Assembly: GCA_936432065.2 (NCBI GenBank)
Contig: OW386285.2
Coordinates: 101,003,869-101,067,868 of the forward strand
DNA: 64,000 bases
Direction: 5' to 3'
DNA from: Rutpela maculata
Taxonomy: Eukaryota; Arthropoda; Insecta; Coleoptera; Cerambycidae
Below are positions 33,829-46,950 of this stretch, piece by piece. Every line of letters starts with the position of its first letter. The first letter of the stretch is position 1. Below the pieces are notes generated by a model, which worked only from the letters and a program-made list of their open reading frames with translations, was not told the origin of the DNA and made no database searches. Both the position numbers and the translations under genes were made by a program.

Positions 33829-34508
33829 CGTAAATATCGCTCTTAGAGAAAAAAATTTCATATCATTGTGTTAGTGAACGAATTCTGAACAACTTTCAAA
33901 ATGTCCGTCTGTCCATCACGTTTCTTGTAAGCTCGATAACTTAAGAAAGAAAAGTCCGATTGTATTGAAATTTAGAAAGTAAGTTAGTGTTAGCTAGAGG
34001 AAGAACCCTATTGTTTTTGAAGAAAATCGATCGGTAAATAAAGAAGTTATTAATTATTTAATTTAAAAAAAATATATTCTCTTAATTTTTTTCGCTTGTA
34101 CTAAAATGGAAATCTTGCAAAATATTATTTCCCTAATATATTTTTTTTGTTTATGAATTTCACTAATATATATTTCATAGAAGTACGAGTTGAAATATGT
34201 ATGATTGTCACAGACAATCAATTTTCGTAGCAATATGTGGTGGCGCAGTGGTTAAAGCTTTACATTGCAATCCAAAGGTCCCGTGTTCGAATCCCACACA
34301 GGTTGGACATTTTTTTTCAATATTTCCTTTTTTTCATATAATTTTTTTCACAACAAAGATGGTATCACAAAATTTAGGATGTCCAAAAACTAACATTATT
34401 TACAAGAAAACTGCGAAGAGTATCCTATAGAATGTGTAACAATTATATATAAAAAAGCTGAGTAAATTGGCGAAGAGTACGTTTTTAGCTTGTTATTATT
34501 ATATGCGC
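33829..34508 (+). repeat. Duplicated repeat with tRNA-like core, copy 2
   Basis: Lacks the 127-bp insertion of copy 1, giving the empty site. Its tRNA-like segment (34239-34308) has a perfect B box GTTCGAATCCC and A box TGGCGCAGTGG. Both copies end at ATATGCGCT. Anticodon pairing is poor, so this is a SINE-like head rather than a tRNA gene. Confidence 0.85.
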
Positions 34509-35844
34509 TTAATATCTATGGACAGATTATAATAATCTGACAAGATAATGCATGTTACCAAGTTTATTTTGTTTATTTCAGACATTTGGCCTACATGTAA
34601 ATACTTGTATTATATGCATAAGAAAGTTATGTGTTGGCCACATCAGATATGGCACCTTAAGCTGCGTTGCCTTCCTTACACTGGCTCTGCTAACAGATGG
34701 ATTAGTGATACTTCAGTAGAAATTACATTTTTTTTATCCTCGAAAAATATTTGATTCTCTATTCGAAAAACGAAACTGATAGCTCATGACGTCACACTTC
34801 TCAAACTATAGACTCCTTAAGGTTTTGTAGCACATTCCAAAATTTGAAAGTTTTATCTTAAGGGCGCCGGAATTATAGGTTAAATTTACTTAAAAACATG
34901 ACTTCGTAGTTCGAGGATTTCTTCTAAATCCCTGAACTGATTAAAAAGAAATTTCACAGGCTTTGAGAAAAAACTCGATAGAATGGTACTGGACTATTGC
35001 AAATTCACGAAAAGTAATATTTTTTTCTTGTCAAGCTCTTAAACATCCTCTAACTTTGAACCTAATTTTAAAATAATAAAAAAGATATTATCTTATTGAT
35101 ATTAGTCTGAGCTCATCTGCTATAGTATATGAAACATATCGATATTTAAATTTCAATTTTTTATTCAGTAGTTTTTGAAAAATCCTCGAACTACTAGAAC
35201 CAATTCATTAAAAATAAATAAGACAAATTGCCAATAAAGCAAGCGTTGGTTTGTAAGACAAATAATGTAAAAGTCATAAATGAAGTTTAGCACTTGGCTG
35301 GCAGGTGGCGCCTGACTACAATTACAATTAAATCGCTTCGTTTCACGATGTTGTCAATACGTTATGAAGGTCACTTTTTTTATGTAATTCATACTCTTAT
35401 ATAGTATATTAGGATACCGCGACGAACTCTCTAGGCAATGAAAACGCGTCTTTTTGTTCATCGTCTTTATATCCCATTCACATAATATGTAAAAATTACA
35501 AAATTATAAAACTATGAATTTGCGCATTTTATACAGTGTCCGTCAAAAAGTCTGCACCATATGACTATTGTTATTGACTTTTTGAAAAATTTTATTTTTG
35601 ATAAAAGTTCGTGCCTGTTCTCAAACGAAAAAAGGACTGCAGAAATGTGTGGTAGTCCTGGCGCTTAGGTCGAAAAATATATATTTTATTGAAATTACCT
35701 CAAGAGTAAACAACCGAAACATGTTATTTAAAGAAGTTGCTTATAATGTGAAGTTATATCCAGATATCAAATTTGGTTGTTCTTTTCTAAAAATAAAAAT
35801 TTTTCACTTTTTTCCTGAATTATATTTGATTAAATGCATCAAAA
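34509..35844. other. Unassigned AT-rich repeats
   Basis: Short repeated words (TTCGAGGATTTCTTC, AATCCTCGAACTAC) at 34910-35190 suggest diverged element ends. No gene seen; ORFs lack motifs. Confidence 0.35.
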
Positions 35845-37078
35845 GAAAAGTTTCTATATTTTGCGGAGGCTTGCTAATTTATGGGGGAGATGCCATCCCC
35901 ATTTGGAGCTGAAAGACAATCAAATTTTGAGAAGAAAAAGTTCTATGGGACTTCTTATTTAAATTGATAGTCTTTAAGTTTATAACGACTTGAAAATTGG
36001 GACATTTACTTAAAAAAAGAGGTATTGCAACACGATTTTCGTCAAATAATTCGCAAGGTATTACATTTTGAGCCAAAACATGCCATAGACAAATATGAAG
36101 GCTACTAAATTGGAGATGAATATCGTTCTAATTTCTGTAAAATTAATGGTTTCGGAAATATAGAAGTATAAAGATGGCGTCCTATAAAATGAAGTATTTG
36201 ATTAAAAATTTATCTCAGAATATAGCACTTACATCAAAAATGCTAACAACCGTAATTAAATACTAACGATTAGGCTTTCAAATGATTTCTTGACTATTTC
36301 TATACTTACCATAAAAAACAAAGAAGTTATGACAGAAACAATTAGCTTCCTTACATTTTTTTTTAATAAAAACGTCGCCATTTTTTAAATGTAAGTACTT
36401 AGTCAGTAATTAAAAAAATATATTATCATATACTGTTTTTTCGTCCGTTTACAGCATTTTCTTCAAATAAAAATTGTATTATAAACTATAAACGGACTTT
36501 CCAGAAAACGTATTTTTTCTCAATAAATATTGGTTTAAGCGAAAAAATGATAGACATCAAAAATAAAGCCCATAAACTGAAAATTAATTTGTATTTATTT
36601 AATATTTACGTAGAATTAATCGTTCCGGAGATTTTTTAGTTTATAGATGGTATCGGAAAGATTATTGGATGAAGTATTTAGTTTAAATGTTGAATATCTT
36701 AGAAACTATGAAACTTCCATAAAAATTTCCAAGGAACAGAATAAAAAATAATTAATCAACCTTTGCAATGATTTTTTGTTTGTTTCTGTATCATAAACAT
36801 AAAGAAATTATGGCCGAAACAATGTGCCTATTCACATTTTTTTTTTTATTGTATTGGGGTATTCTCACTCGGTGGCACTTAAAAAATATATATATTTATT
36901 GGAAGTAGAATCAAATTTTAAGAAGAAAAGGTTCTATGCAATTTTTCACATAAATTGATAGTTTTTTAAGTTATAACGACTTCAAAATTGCGATTTTAGT
37001 TTAAAAAAAAAGGTATTTCCAAACGGCTTTCGTCAAGTATCTCGAAAAGTATTACTTTATCGAAAAAATATTACAGAG

Positions 37079-37798
37079 CCCAGGTAGCAAGGTGACGTCA
37101 TTATGACGTCTTTTAAAGGTGAATTTTTCGTCGCCGACGTCATTGTCCCAATAAATGACGTACAAGAGACGTGATATTTATAACGTACTTCTGACGTCAT
37201 CATGAAGACGTCAAATACAAGTTTCTTTTAGGTCATTATTTTGACGTCATTAATAAATGACGTACCAGAGACGTGATATTTAATACGTACTTCTGACGTC
37301 ATCATGAAGACGTCAAATACACGTTTTTTTAGGTCATTATTTTGACGTCATTAAAATGACGTGAAATAAATCATTATAAAATAAAAATAAATAGAAGTAT
37401 TTAGTGACTAGTTCAATTTTTGCCACATAGTAATAATAATTGTTTTACTATTTCTAACTGGGTATACAGCTTTTAAACATATTTAAATAAAGATGTTCAA
37501 TGGTTCAGTGAGTTAAGTGTTAGGTTAGGTCCGCGGTTCGATCCCTGCACATTCCGGTTTTTTTTTTCGTCAAAAACTTTATTAATAATTGTGGAAAAAT
37601 ATTATAATGAGAGGTTTGCATCCCTTTTCGCAAAATTCACTGATTACCAATACGTCATATTGGCGTCATATATATGACGTCATTGGGCTGTGACATTGTG
37701 CCGTCTTTTCACGTAATTTTTACGTCATGCTGAAGGTGAAATTGACGTAATTAATGCCGAAAAAACGACGTCATAATGACGGCACCTTGCTGCCTGGG
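37079..37798. mobile_element. TIR element II: CRE-rich, 2-bp TSD
   Basis: Ends CCCAGGTAGCAAGGTGACG and the inverse of CCCAGGCAGCAAGGTGCCG, flanked by AG on both sides. Carries six exact TGACGTCA octamers plus many ATGACGT/GACGTC variants, including a roughly 120-bp unit repeated in tandem (about 37138-37370). The middle holds a tRNA-like segment. Same terminal family as 9210-16863. No transposase. Confidence 0.8.
37490..37557 (+). other. tRNA-like sequence inside CRE-rich element II
   Basis: A box TGGTTCAGTGAG (37501-37512) and B box GGTTCGATCC (37535-37544) are spaced as in a tRNA gene, followed by a T-run at 37558 that could act as a Pol III terminator. Acceptor and anticodon stems pair poorly. 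Confidence 0.55.
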
Positions 37799-39364
37799 AG
37801 TTAAATATCTCAGAAACTGTGACACCTACGTCAAGGATGCTAATAGGTAGAATAATAGGTTATTAATTATGCTTTCAACTATTTTTTTATTTGTTTCTGT
37901 AGCATAAGAAACAAAGAAGTTATGGCCGAAGCAATGTGCGTCTACACATTTTTTTAATAACAACGTCGCCATTTTGTTACTGTAATTAGCCAGTAATTAA
38001 AAAAAAAGGAATTTCAAACACTGTTTCTCGTTAATATATAGCATGACGTAGATGCTCAATTTTGTTGGTTTGTATACAGCACTTGCTTATAAAAAATATA
38101 CAGTTTAAACTATATTTTCGATAAAACGTAATTTTTTTTTCCTTTTCCAAATATTAGTTTTATTGAAAAATGGGTAGAGACCAAAAATAAAGCTCATAAA
38201 CTGATAATGAATTTCGCTTGTTTATTTATTTACATAGATTTAATAGTTTCGAAGATATGAAAGTTTAAAAATGGCGTCCCAACGTTTGTAAGACGAAAAA
38301 TGCAGTTTAAATGTTAAATATCTCAGAAATTGTGACATCTATGTCACGCAAGCTAAGAAATGAAATTAAAGACAATTAGTTGTGCTTTCAAATTATTTTT
38401 TATTCGTTCCTGTAGCATTAGAAATAAAAAAGTTATGACGGAAAAATATGCGTATTTATATTTTTTTATATAAAATGGTCGCCATTTTATTACTTTAATT
38501 AGCCAATAATTTAAAAAAATTATCTCGAATACAGTTTTTCGTTAAGATGTAGCATTATCTAGATGCTCAAATTTTTTTGCTCATTTAAAGAACTTGCTTT
38601 AGAAAAAAAATGCATTTTAAACTTTAAAGGTAATTTTGAAACACTTGGATGCCAAATATAAACTTAAATATCTCCGAAACTATTAATCCTACATCAATAA
38701 ACAAAAAATATAATTAAATTCCAGTTTGTACTTTCTGTAATTGGTCTATCATTTTTTCGATAAAGTAATACTTTTTGAGATATTTGACGAAAGCCGTTTG
38801 GAAATACCTTTTTTTTTAAGCTAAAATCGCAATTTTGAAGTCGTTATAACTTAAAAACCGCTGCCCAAGGAATCACTACTTCCACTTCCAGATTCTCTAT
38901 CCAAGTCACTCACAACGAAAAAAACTGTATGTGAAAATAATTGTTTATGGAACTTTAATAATAGAATATTTGAAATCCTCTACCCCAAAAAACCATAAAA
39001 CGATACCCCACATCGGTAGTGGGGTGGGGGGTGGATGAAGTAAAAAATATTTTGAGGTTTCTGGTTCCTGTACACTAAATCACAATTTTTTTTCATCCCC
39101 TTTAATAAAAGGATGAGGGTGGCTAATGCCAAACATTTTTTTGAGACCTTAGCTTCTCTTGTATATACTAAATACCAATTTTATGGACTCTTACCTGCTT
39201 GATTGATCTATATTTACCACAAATTTACCGCAATTTACCCCCCAACTCTTCGACGGAACAAGATGAAAATATAATCTGGTTCTAGATCTCGTTGAAGGAC
39301 ATATGTGTACCAAATTTCAAGTCAATATCTTAAACGGTTCCAGAGTAAACGTGCGCACAAAAAA

Positions 39365-39415
39365 AAGTTACAGACAGACCGACAGACAGACCGACAGAGA
39401 CCGACAGACAGATAG
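39365..39415 (+). repeat. GACAGACC simple repeat
   Basis: Repeated GACAGACCGACA words within the long-TIR element, followed by CTCAAACTTAAAATCTCG. Confidence 0.7.
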
Positions 39416-39700
39416 AAATTTTTTTTCGCTCAAACTTAAAATCTCGACGTTTCATGACATTTTAAGCCTATTTGGACAATAAAAATTTTTAAAAAATTTT
39501 TTGTCGTTACTATACTTCCACTGGACGTGGAAGTAAAACTATCAATTTATGTGAAAAATTGCATAGAACCTTTTCTTCTTAAAATTTGATTCTATTTCAG
39601 CTCCAATAAACATATATATTTTTTAAGTGCCACTCCCTGAGAGGGGGTGGCATCCACCCCCTATAAATTAACAAGCCCCTGCACAATATAGAATCTTTTA

Positions 39701-42041
39701 CTATTATACTGCCAAAAATGGACGAAATCCGTTCAATATGACATTCTTCCGAAGTTAAAACCTCTAGTTACTGTACTATAAGTCCAGAGACGGATAATAT
39801 AATACATAACTACTATTACTCTATCTTGAAACGGTTCAAATTAGATTGCATGCTTCCCATTGTTGATTCAAGGTCACTACCATTTTCGTTTGTTTGGTTT
39901 TTGCGGCCTCCACCTATCTCCTGGAAGAGGAATTACAAAATGCTGCTACTGCTATTTGCACTGAAATTATTGGTTGATATCCGCGATGTAATATTGCCAA
40001 ATGGTACACGTAGTTCCATCTGTTCAAATTTGTAAGGTTGGTGATGCGCTCCGGCGATCTTAAACCTTAGCTAAATCGTCCAAATTAAAGGGGATGCTGC
40101 TTCGCAGACAAATCATATAATCACAGATAGTTTGTTTATTGCACACTGCACAAGGAAAAACGAATAAATACTTTAAATATGTTTATTTCAAATACACTGT
40201 AAAATGTACAACGCAAAGATAATTACAGATAAAACACTTTCAAAAATATAAATAGGTATAGAAAAAAAATTGTGCTAATTTTGACTTGAGATCACATACA
40301 AAAATAATTCAACTTAAAAATAATATGTATATATATAAAATCCATGACAAGAAATATACAATATAAATGTTATGCATAAAAGTAAATGCAAATAGATAAT
40401 AAATATCACAAAGTTATTAATTAAAAATTATACCGTCATCACTGATTATGTTTCATTTATACAAATCGCTTACAGTTACAAATTTCAATATTTATCTCAA
40501 CAGAGACTTACAAAAGACATTGTAAGTTTACGTCAAGCATTACTTTTCTGACAATAAATCAATAACCATCTATTAGCTAGGACGCTTTAGCAGTTTCGAA
40601 AAAATTTACTCTGGGTTAAACAGGCATGTAGAGGATTTAAAAAAATAACTGTTATTAGTTTCAATTTTCATACGACGGAATAAATCTTTGATATTTAAAT
40701 TGAAACTAGTAAAATATAATAAACTAAATATTTCTCATATTAACATGACTGCTGTAAAAATAGATATAATCGCCCTGTTAAAAAATAGTTATTGATTATT
40801 TGGAATATGAATAATGAATCAATGGTAAATTTTCGATGTATTATATGATTTGACACTAAACTATGAAGCTTCTATATGAACTCTCTCCGAGTCTATATTA
40901 TACACGGCCATTGTTTCTTTCACTTTCGTATAGGTAATAAAAATAAACTATTACTTTATTCAAAGCTGACAAACAAATTTCATTGGCACACTTATTTTCT
41001 AAATACTGAGTTATCATTTTCAAAAAATAACAATACATTTAATACTCATTTTGATTTTTTTCAAAAAACCAATGAATAAAGTAATAGTGAAATTGTATGG
41101 CTAAAGAAGAAAACAATTCATTATAATAAGAACGATAAATCGATAATAAAATTGTCAATGGAAGTCTCTTATGCTACAAAGTTATTTACATAGTTACGCA
41201 GTACAAAAAGGGCAATGACTTAGTATTTTGTACAAAAAGGCAGTAAAGATTGTTTGATTTAATATTTCTTGAACAGCTTGCTTCTCCAGTGCCACTTTTT
41301 GTTTTGGTTGTCATTAATTTCTCTTAAAATTCAATTTACTACCAGTAAGTATAACTAAAAATATTATTCTTCGTAGAAACTATAGAATTCGACCGCAAAC
41401 CCTCATTATCAAATGACATGTAATTGAATTGAGGAACTAGCACAACCCATCGTAGGTTAACTAACAGAGTAATGATAGGAAAGTTGGCAGTGTTTGTATT
41501 AAACATTTAAGATTAAGTTATTTTTTCAATCCATTATTTGAACCCACATATGGATTTGTGGTCAAACATTATTAAAAAAAAAACAATATTTTTTTAGAGT
41601 ACACTTATTGGTGACAAGTTAACTTTTTAAAGAAATAGATCTGATCACAAGAATAAAAAGTGGCAACATGAAAGTCGACAGTTATTTCCTGCTGAAATTT
41701 TACACTACAGGAGACGAAAAATAAAAATAAAACAAACAAAATGTAGCATCTACATCCAACAATTTTCATCTTTTCATATACCTACCATTAACTTTAAAAA
41801 CAGAATTTGGAAGTGAATTGGAGTGGGATTGAAAATCTCGACACGACGAAAGCACTGAACTATATACATGCTGAAATAAACTCAGGGTCGCGCCCAGCCT
41901 TTTGAGCGCGGTCATGCAAATACAAACATGCACCCTTCAGTAGCATATCTAGAATTCTGCTGAAAAGGGAGGTTGAGGAAAAAAGTATCTCAAATAAATC
42001 ACGCTAAACAATATAAAAACTCAAACTTTTTCAGTTCATGC
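39701..42041. other. Unassigned DNA
   Basis: AT-rich with few repeats. 39830-40110 is less AT-rich and has protein-like stretches on the minus strand, but no consistent frame or splice sites. No gene called. Confidence 0.35.
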
Positions 42042-42587
42042 CAGGGCTGGATTAAAGATTGGTGTACCTTTAGGCAAATGAAGTATTTGTGTTCTCTTAT
42101 TTACAGGCGGAGTTACAGAACTGCAATCGCAGGCGAAAGTTTCGAATTATTCAAGGTCAAACAGCCTCAAATTAAAAGTTAGAAATTTGACTTACAATTA
42201 TATTGTCTTCGAAAAGTAGGTTTTGTGGGTGAAAAACATAAAAATATGAAAAACCAATAAAAATGTTTTATTATGAAAAAATTGCAGTATTTATATTTTC
42301 TCCTGAACTAAATTAAATATAAACATTAAACATAAAAATAATGTATTGAAATACATATCCCTTTTTGTGACTTCTTGGTTGCGAACTTCGCTATAATATA
42401 ATCCTGTCAATAAGTCTGTAAAATGTTGCTACAGAATTGAGGTAATAAATGCGACAATTCTATCAAAATAAAATAATCAAAAAACAAATAAATAATTTCC
42501 TTGTTAGTTTTGAACTGCTGAAGCGGCCCCTCCCGCGTTGGGTCCCTAGGCAATTGCCTAGTTTGTCTATTGGATAATCTGGCCCTG
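42042..42587. mobile_element. hAT-type MITE, CAGGGCCGGATTA family, copy 2
   Basis: Ends CAGGGCTGGATTA and the inverse of CAGGGCCAGATTA, flanked by the perfect 8-bp duplication GTTCATGC (42034-42041, 42588-42595). The interior lacks the polypurine units of the 16922 copy but keeps a CCTAGGCAATTGCCTAG palindrome near the right end. Confidence 0.9.
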
Positions 42588-43667
42588 GTTCATGCTATAT
42601 TCTAACTAAACGTTTATATATATTTTTTTAATTTTAAATTTCAAAACTAGTGGCTCCGTCGTGCGCCACACAACTTGACCTTGTGAATAAACTCTAACAA
42701 TAGGCAGCTATTCTATTTGTAAAAACCATAGAAGGAGAAAAACATAAAATGCAGAAGTCTATTTGCATCCCACAACAACTTTAGTGTCTTTAGAATAAAC
42801 ATTATAAATTATAACACCTGTCAGATGGACTGCTCCACTTTACGGTCTTCTCATTCTAAAATCTCTGCATCTGTCAAAAATAGCGTTTATTCTAGTATAT
42901 AACGTGTCCCACTTTTATGTCATCTCCTGTCCAGGTTTCAGTTATTTCTTGGCAGATATCAACCAAATTGGTAAAGCAATTCCAATATATCGAGTGGTGC
43001 ATGTACACGTTTACGTGGTAAATTGCCACACGTTGCTTCAAAAAATTGGGCTAAACTTACACTGTTTTATCTTGTTGATTTAATTATTAAAGCGTTAGAA
43101 ATAGGTAAAGTTTAGTGTGTAAAATTAATATTATTATGAATGGTTTAATTAAATATTTTATATAATAACTTTGACATCATATACACACAGTAAAAATGTG
43201 ACGCTAGTTTAAGAGTGACGTGCATTACTTAATATATTGGAACCATTTTATCATCGGCTTGACTACAATATAAATAGTTTTTGACAGCATGGCATATTTA
43301 CTTAGGAAAAAAAGCCTATTTTTGATAAATCATATTAGGCATTCTTCACTGAAAAACTAATTATGTTATTGTTCAGAATATTTTGTGCAAAGGCAGGAAA
43401 GAAAGTAGGAAGAAAATGGGAAGGTAGGAGAGATGGTGGGATAGCAAAGAAAAAGGAGGGGGATCCAAGTAAGGACGCAAGCGTAGTCGCAGGCATAAGC
43501 TAGTAATAAAGTTGTCTGTTGTGGTAGTCTCAAAGAAAAAGTTGGTTTGATTAAAGATTACTTTTTCCACGCTAAAATTATTTATGGTTGGAAAAATGCT
43601 GTTTTGCAGGGCTCACTGTTCGCAAACCATTATGGTGTGAACTATTGCATATGGAGAATCCATATTA
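42588..43667. other. Unassigned DNA
   Basis: AT-rich. A purine-rich stretch GGAAAGAAAGTAGGAAG lies at 43395-43460. No gene. Confidence 0.35.
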
Positions 43668-44740
43668 CTTTAGTTTTTCAGTAGAAAAACTGTCCATTAT
43701 GAATTCTTTGAAAATTAACTATATTTTTGCTCAATAAAAGGACATGGCACTCACAAAAATAGCTTTTGTCTTAGCCCAAATGATCACACTAAAGGTCACA
43801 GACTCCACACACTCCAATTTGATTAAAGCTGGGTTAATTAATTATTGTGATTCGGTGGAGGATGCTCAAAAGTGGGATTTGCTGTATATTAGAAAATATA
43901 TACTGGCAACGGTAATTAACCAAACCAAAGGAAACCAAGTAATTTCTAAGTAATTTTCCGAAAAATTCAAAAGCAAATTTACTTTTATATTTTTAACTTC
44001 AAAATAATACATGCTTGAAGAAAATAAGAAACAAGAGAGACTGAAACATTGGACGAACTTCCCCCAACAAGTGGATACAGCTGCTGATACCATAATAATT
44101 TTCTTTTGTTCGCATAACTCTTGGACAATATGAATTCCATTTAAATTAATCATAGCTTTACATCAAATAATTTTTTCAAACAATTTCATAAACAAATAAG
44201 GTTAGAACAAAAATCAACATTAGATTAGTTTTTTAGTAGAAAAACTGTCCATTATGAATTTTTTTAAAATCGACTATATTTTTGCTCAATAAAAGCACAA
44301 AAACAGTTTTTGTCATAGCCCAAATGATCACACTAAAGGTCACAGACACCACTCTAAATTTGATTAAAACTGGATTAATTAATTATTGTGATTCGGTGGA
44401 GGATGCTCAAAAGTGGGATTTGCTGTATATTAGAATAGATGGGCAACGGTAATTTACCAATCCAAAGGAAACCAAGTAATTTTTCGAAAAATTCAAAAGC
44501 AAATTTACTTTTATATTTTTAAGTTTAAAAATAATACATGCTTGAAGAAAATAAGAAACAAGAGAGACTGAAACATTGGACGAACTTCCCCAACAAGTGG
44601 ATACAGCTGTTGATACCAACCATAATAATTTTCTTTTATTCGCATAACTCTTGGACAATATGAATTCCATTTAAATTAATCATAGCTTGGCATCAAATAA
44701 TTTTATTCAAATAAATTCATAAACAAATAAGGTTAGAAAA
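43668..44740 (+). repeat. Tandem duplication, unit about 0.55 kb
   Basis: 43668-44232 is repeated at 44230-44740 with small indels: AGTAGAAAAACTGTCCATTA, CCCAAATGATCACACTAAAG and GATTCGGTGGAGGATGCTC occur in the same order in both. The ORFs inside differ by frame-changing indels, so they are not genes. Confidence 0.85.
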
Positions 44741-46950
44741 AAAAAACAGAAGGAGCACTCAGTCAATGTAGAGGGATTTATGTATAGGTATATAGATTAG
44801 CTGGAACTAATCTAAAAACCATTGGATATAATGCTGAATTTACCTTTACTTTATAAATGTATCAAGGTAAAATTGTATTAAAGATTATGTTTTATTATTT
44901 TTATGTGTTATTTATATTATACATGTTATTCGTGTTTTGTTTTGGGGGATATAAGTCAAATCTTAAAAATAAAAAAGATAAGAAAATCCCAAACTGAATT
45001 GGATATACATATATATTTCTAAAATAAAACACGGATAACTATTTTTCTTCACAAATAAACTCTAAACAGTTTGTTAAATCCCTATATGATTAAAGGAACT
45101 TGAGTTTCTTTTACACATCGATAGATATGATATATATTAAAATCAGTCATGCAAAGGCAAATCCAAAGTGTAAAGTTCTTAAAAGTGCAAAATACATTTA
45201 CAACTTCCCTGATATTAGATTGTCTGGAGAGTCATTTTAGTTAGATATCAGTAAGATAATTTTCGAAGATTTGGTAGCCATAATTACCAAATTCCAATAC
45301 ATCACTTAAAAAAAAAAAAACGTTTTGGAGAACATAATTTAATGAAATTAAAAAGAAGGTGCAAGTTGCAAATGCTGCAAAGTATCGTGTGCTTCAATAA
45401 GAACACCTCGAAAACATTTCACAGAATCTGACTATTTGAAATAACACTACTGCAACAAAAACGTTATAAAGAGTACAACAGACCTTTTGATCCATTCAAG
45501 GATATACCTTTTCAAATTGCTAGGAATGGAAAAAGTGCAAATAGAAAACAATTATAAGGTATATTTGTTTATTTATTTATTTTTTTTATTTAATTGCCTT
45601 ATTTATTTTAACATCCCGGCGAAGTTTAGCTAATGCTACTCTACCATTTAACCAGGACGGCGAGATGAGATACAGTCACCCATCTAAGGGACTCGCCTGA
45701 GTGTATTCCTGAGAAAAAATTACTTCTGCACTATGACATCTGGAGAATAAACACTGTTAAATGTCCAAATAAAAAAATCCAGACTTACTGCAAAGGAAAT
45801 TGTATTTATTATGTTATAGCAGTGGAACACTAGCCGGTCATAGTTTGCCAGAGTTTAATTTGTTATTTCAAAGATGAAATTATTACTGATAGAACAGACT
45901 TCAATATTTATGAAAATCGCAGGGTGGTTTCAAAATTATTCAAAAAAGTTTGTAAATAATGAAAATTTCGAAAATTATCCAATTTGTTTATTTTTATCAG
46001 TTAATAATATTTGCAATAAAGACATATTATGTAGTCATTGGTTTAAAAATATGCCACTTAGCATAACTGAAATTGATAAAAGGATAAAATCTATTGCAGA
46101 AATGATTGGTTTGAATAACTAAAATTAAAACACCAAACTGTTCAAATAGATCCATAGTAGTAAAATGCAATATTCCATGAACTGTGATTTCATCACTAAT
46201 ATTAAAAAATCCAAGTTACTACAAAGCTGTGACGTGCGCATGACTTTCCGTTGCTTCTCTTCTGCTATCAATATCAATACGTCTATACCATGAATATCAG
46301 TTAAACGTGATTTAAATCGTTTGAGCCCACTTTTACCTTTGAATATATTTATTACCACATAAATATCTGAAACTCAAATGCTACATCATCTATAAACAAT
46401 CATTCATTCCACAAGTTCACGACCTCACGTTTTATGTGAAAATTCACGATATCATCTTTAAAATAATAAGGAGAAAATGTACAATGTCACCATGTTTAAA
46501 ACGTTAACGTGAAAATTTGTTGAGTGTTTGAAGCCAAGAGGTACGAAAGTGGTAATCACATCACATTTTAAAATCATTGATGCTAATAAGTCACAGTGAC
46601 GATTCTCGGTTTGATTGAAATATCACGATATCACCACTCATTGATACACGGAGTAAGTCAAATGGCAAGTTTTTGGATTTGAAGAACAGCAAATACTGTA
46701 TAAAACCAAGTGTGCAACTAACTGACATAATATTGAATCTAAAATATGAAGATTGAAACGCATCGATAACGTCAACAACTAGCAAACTAAAGAAAAAATA
46801 ATTAAATTTAGAATGATCTTATATTTAATAATTATTACAATTGTATGTTTAACATTAACATTTACAATAAATAATTATTTGACTGGTTGAATATAACTTA
46901 AATTTTAGAATGCAAGCTTTCATGGCCATTGCCCAATGAAGTGGTTTTTT
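44741..46950. other. Unassigned DNA with one unexplained 82-codon ORF
   Basis: The plus-strand ORF 45874-46122 (NFENYPICLFLSVNN, SHWFKNMPLSITEIDK) has protein-like composition, unlike most chance ORFs here, but no family is recognised and no start context or splice site settles it. The rest is AT-rich DNA, with a patch at 45600-45720 that looks like a repeat terminus. Confidence 0.3.

Larger units (their letters stand above)
35845..39700. mobile_element. Long-TIR element made of internal roughly 0.5-kb repeats
   Basis: The left segment 35845-35965 and right segment 39535-39700 are inverted copies (CTTGCTAATTTATGGGGG, GATGCCAnCCCC, TCAAATTTTnAGAAGAAAA, AAATTGATAG). The interior repeats blocks such as AAAGAAGTTATG near 36320, 36795, 37915 and 38430, each followed by CGTCGCCATTTT and TTAAATATCTCAGAAA. 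Related blocks occur inverted at 54826-56420. No coding capacity. CRE-rich element II is inserted at 37079-37798. Exact ends are approximate. Confidence 0.6.

Noticed and set aside
33003..34308. Pair of functional tRNA genes
   Set aside because: Both have good promoter boxes but poor acceptor and anticodon pairing, and they sit in a duplicated interspersed repeat, so SINE-like is the better reading.
39826..40110. Host coding exon near 40 kb
   Set aside because: Protein-like peptides appear in more than one minus-strand frame, with stops between and no matching splice sites.
43744..44670. Paralogous small genes in the 43.7-44.7 kb duplication
   Set aside because: The duplicated units differ by frame-breaking indels, and neither strand shows coding constraint.
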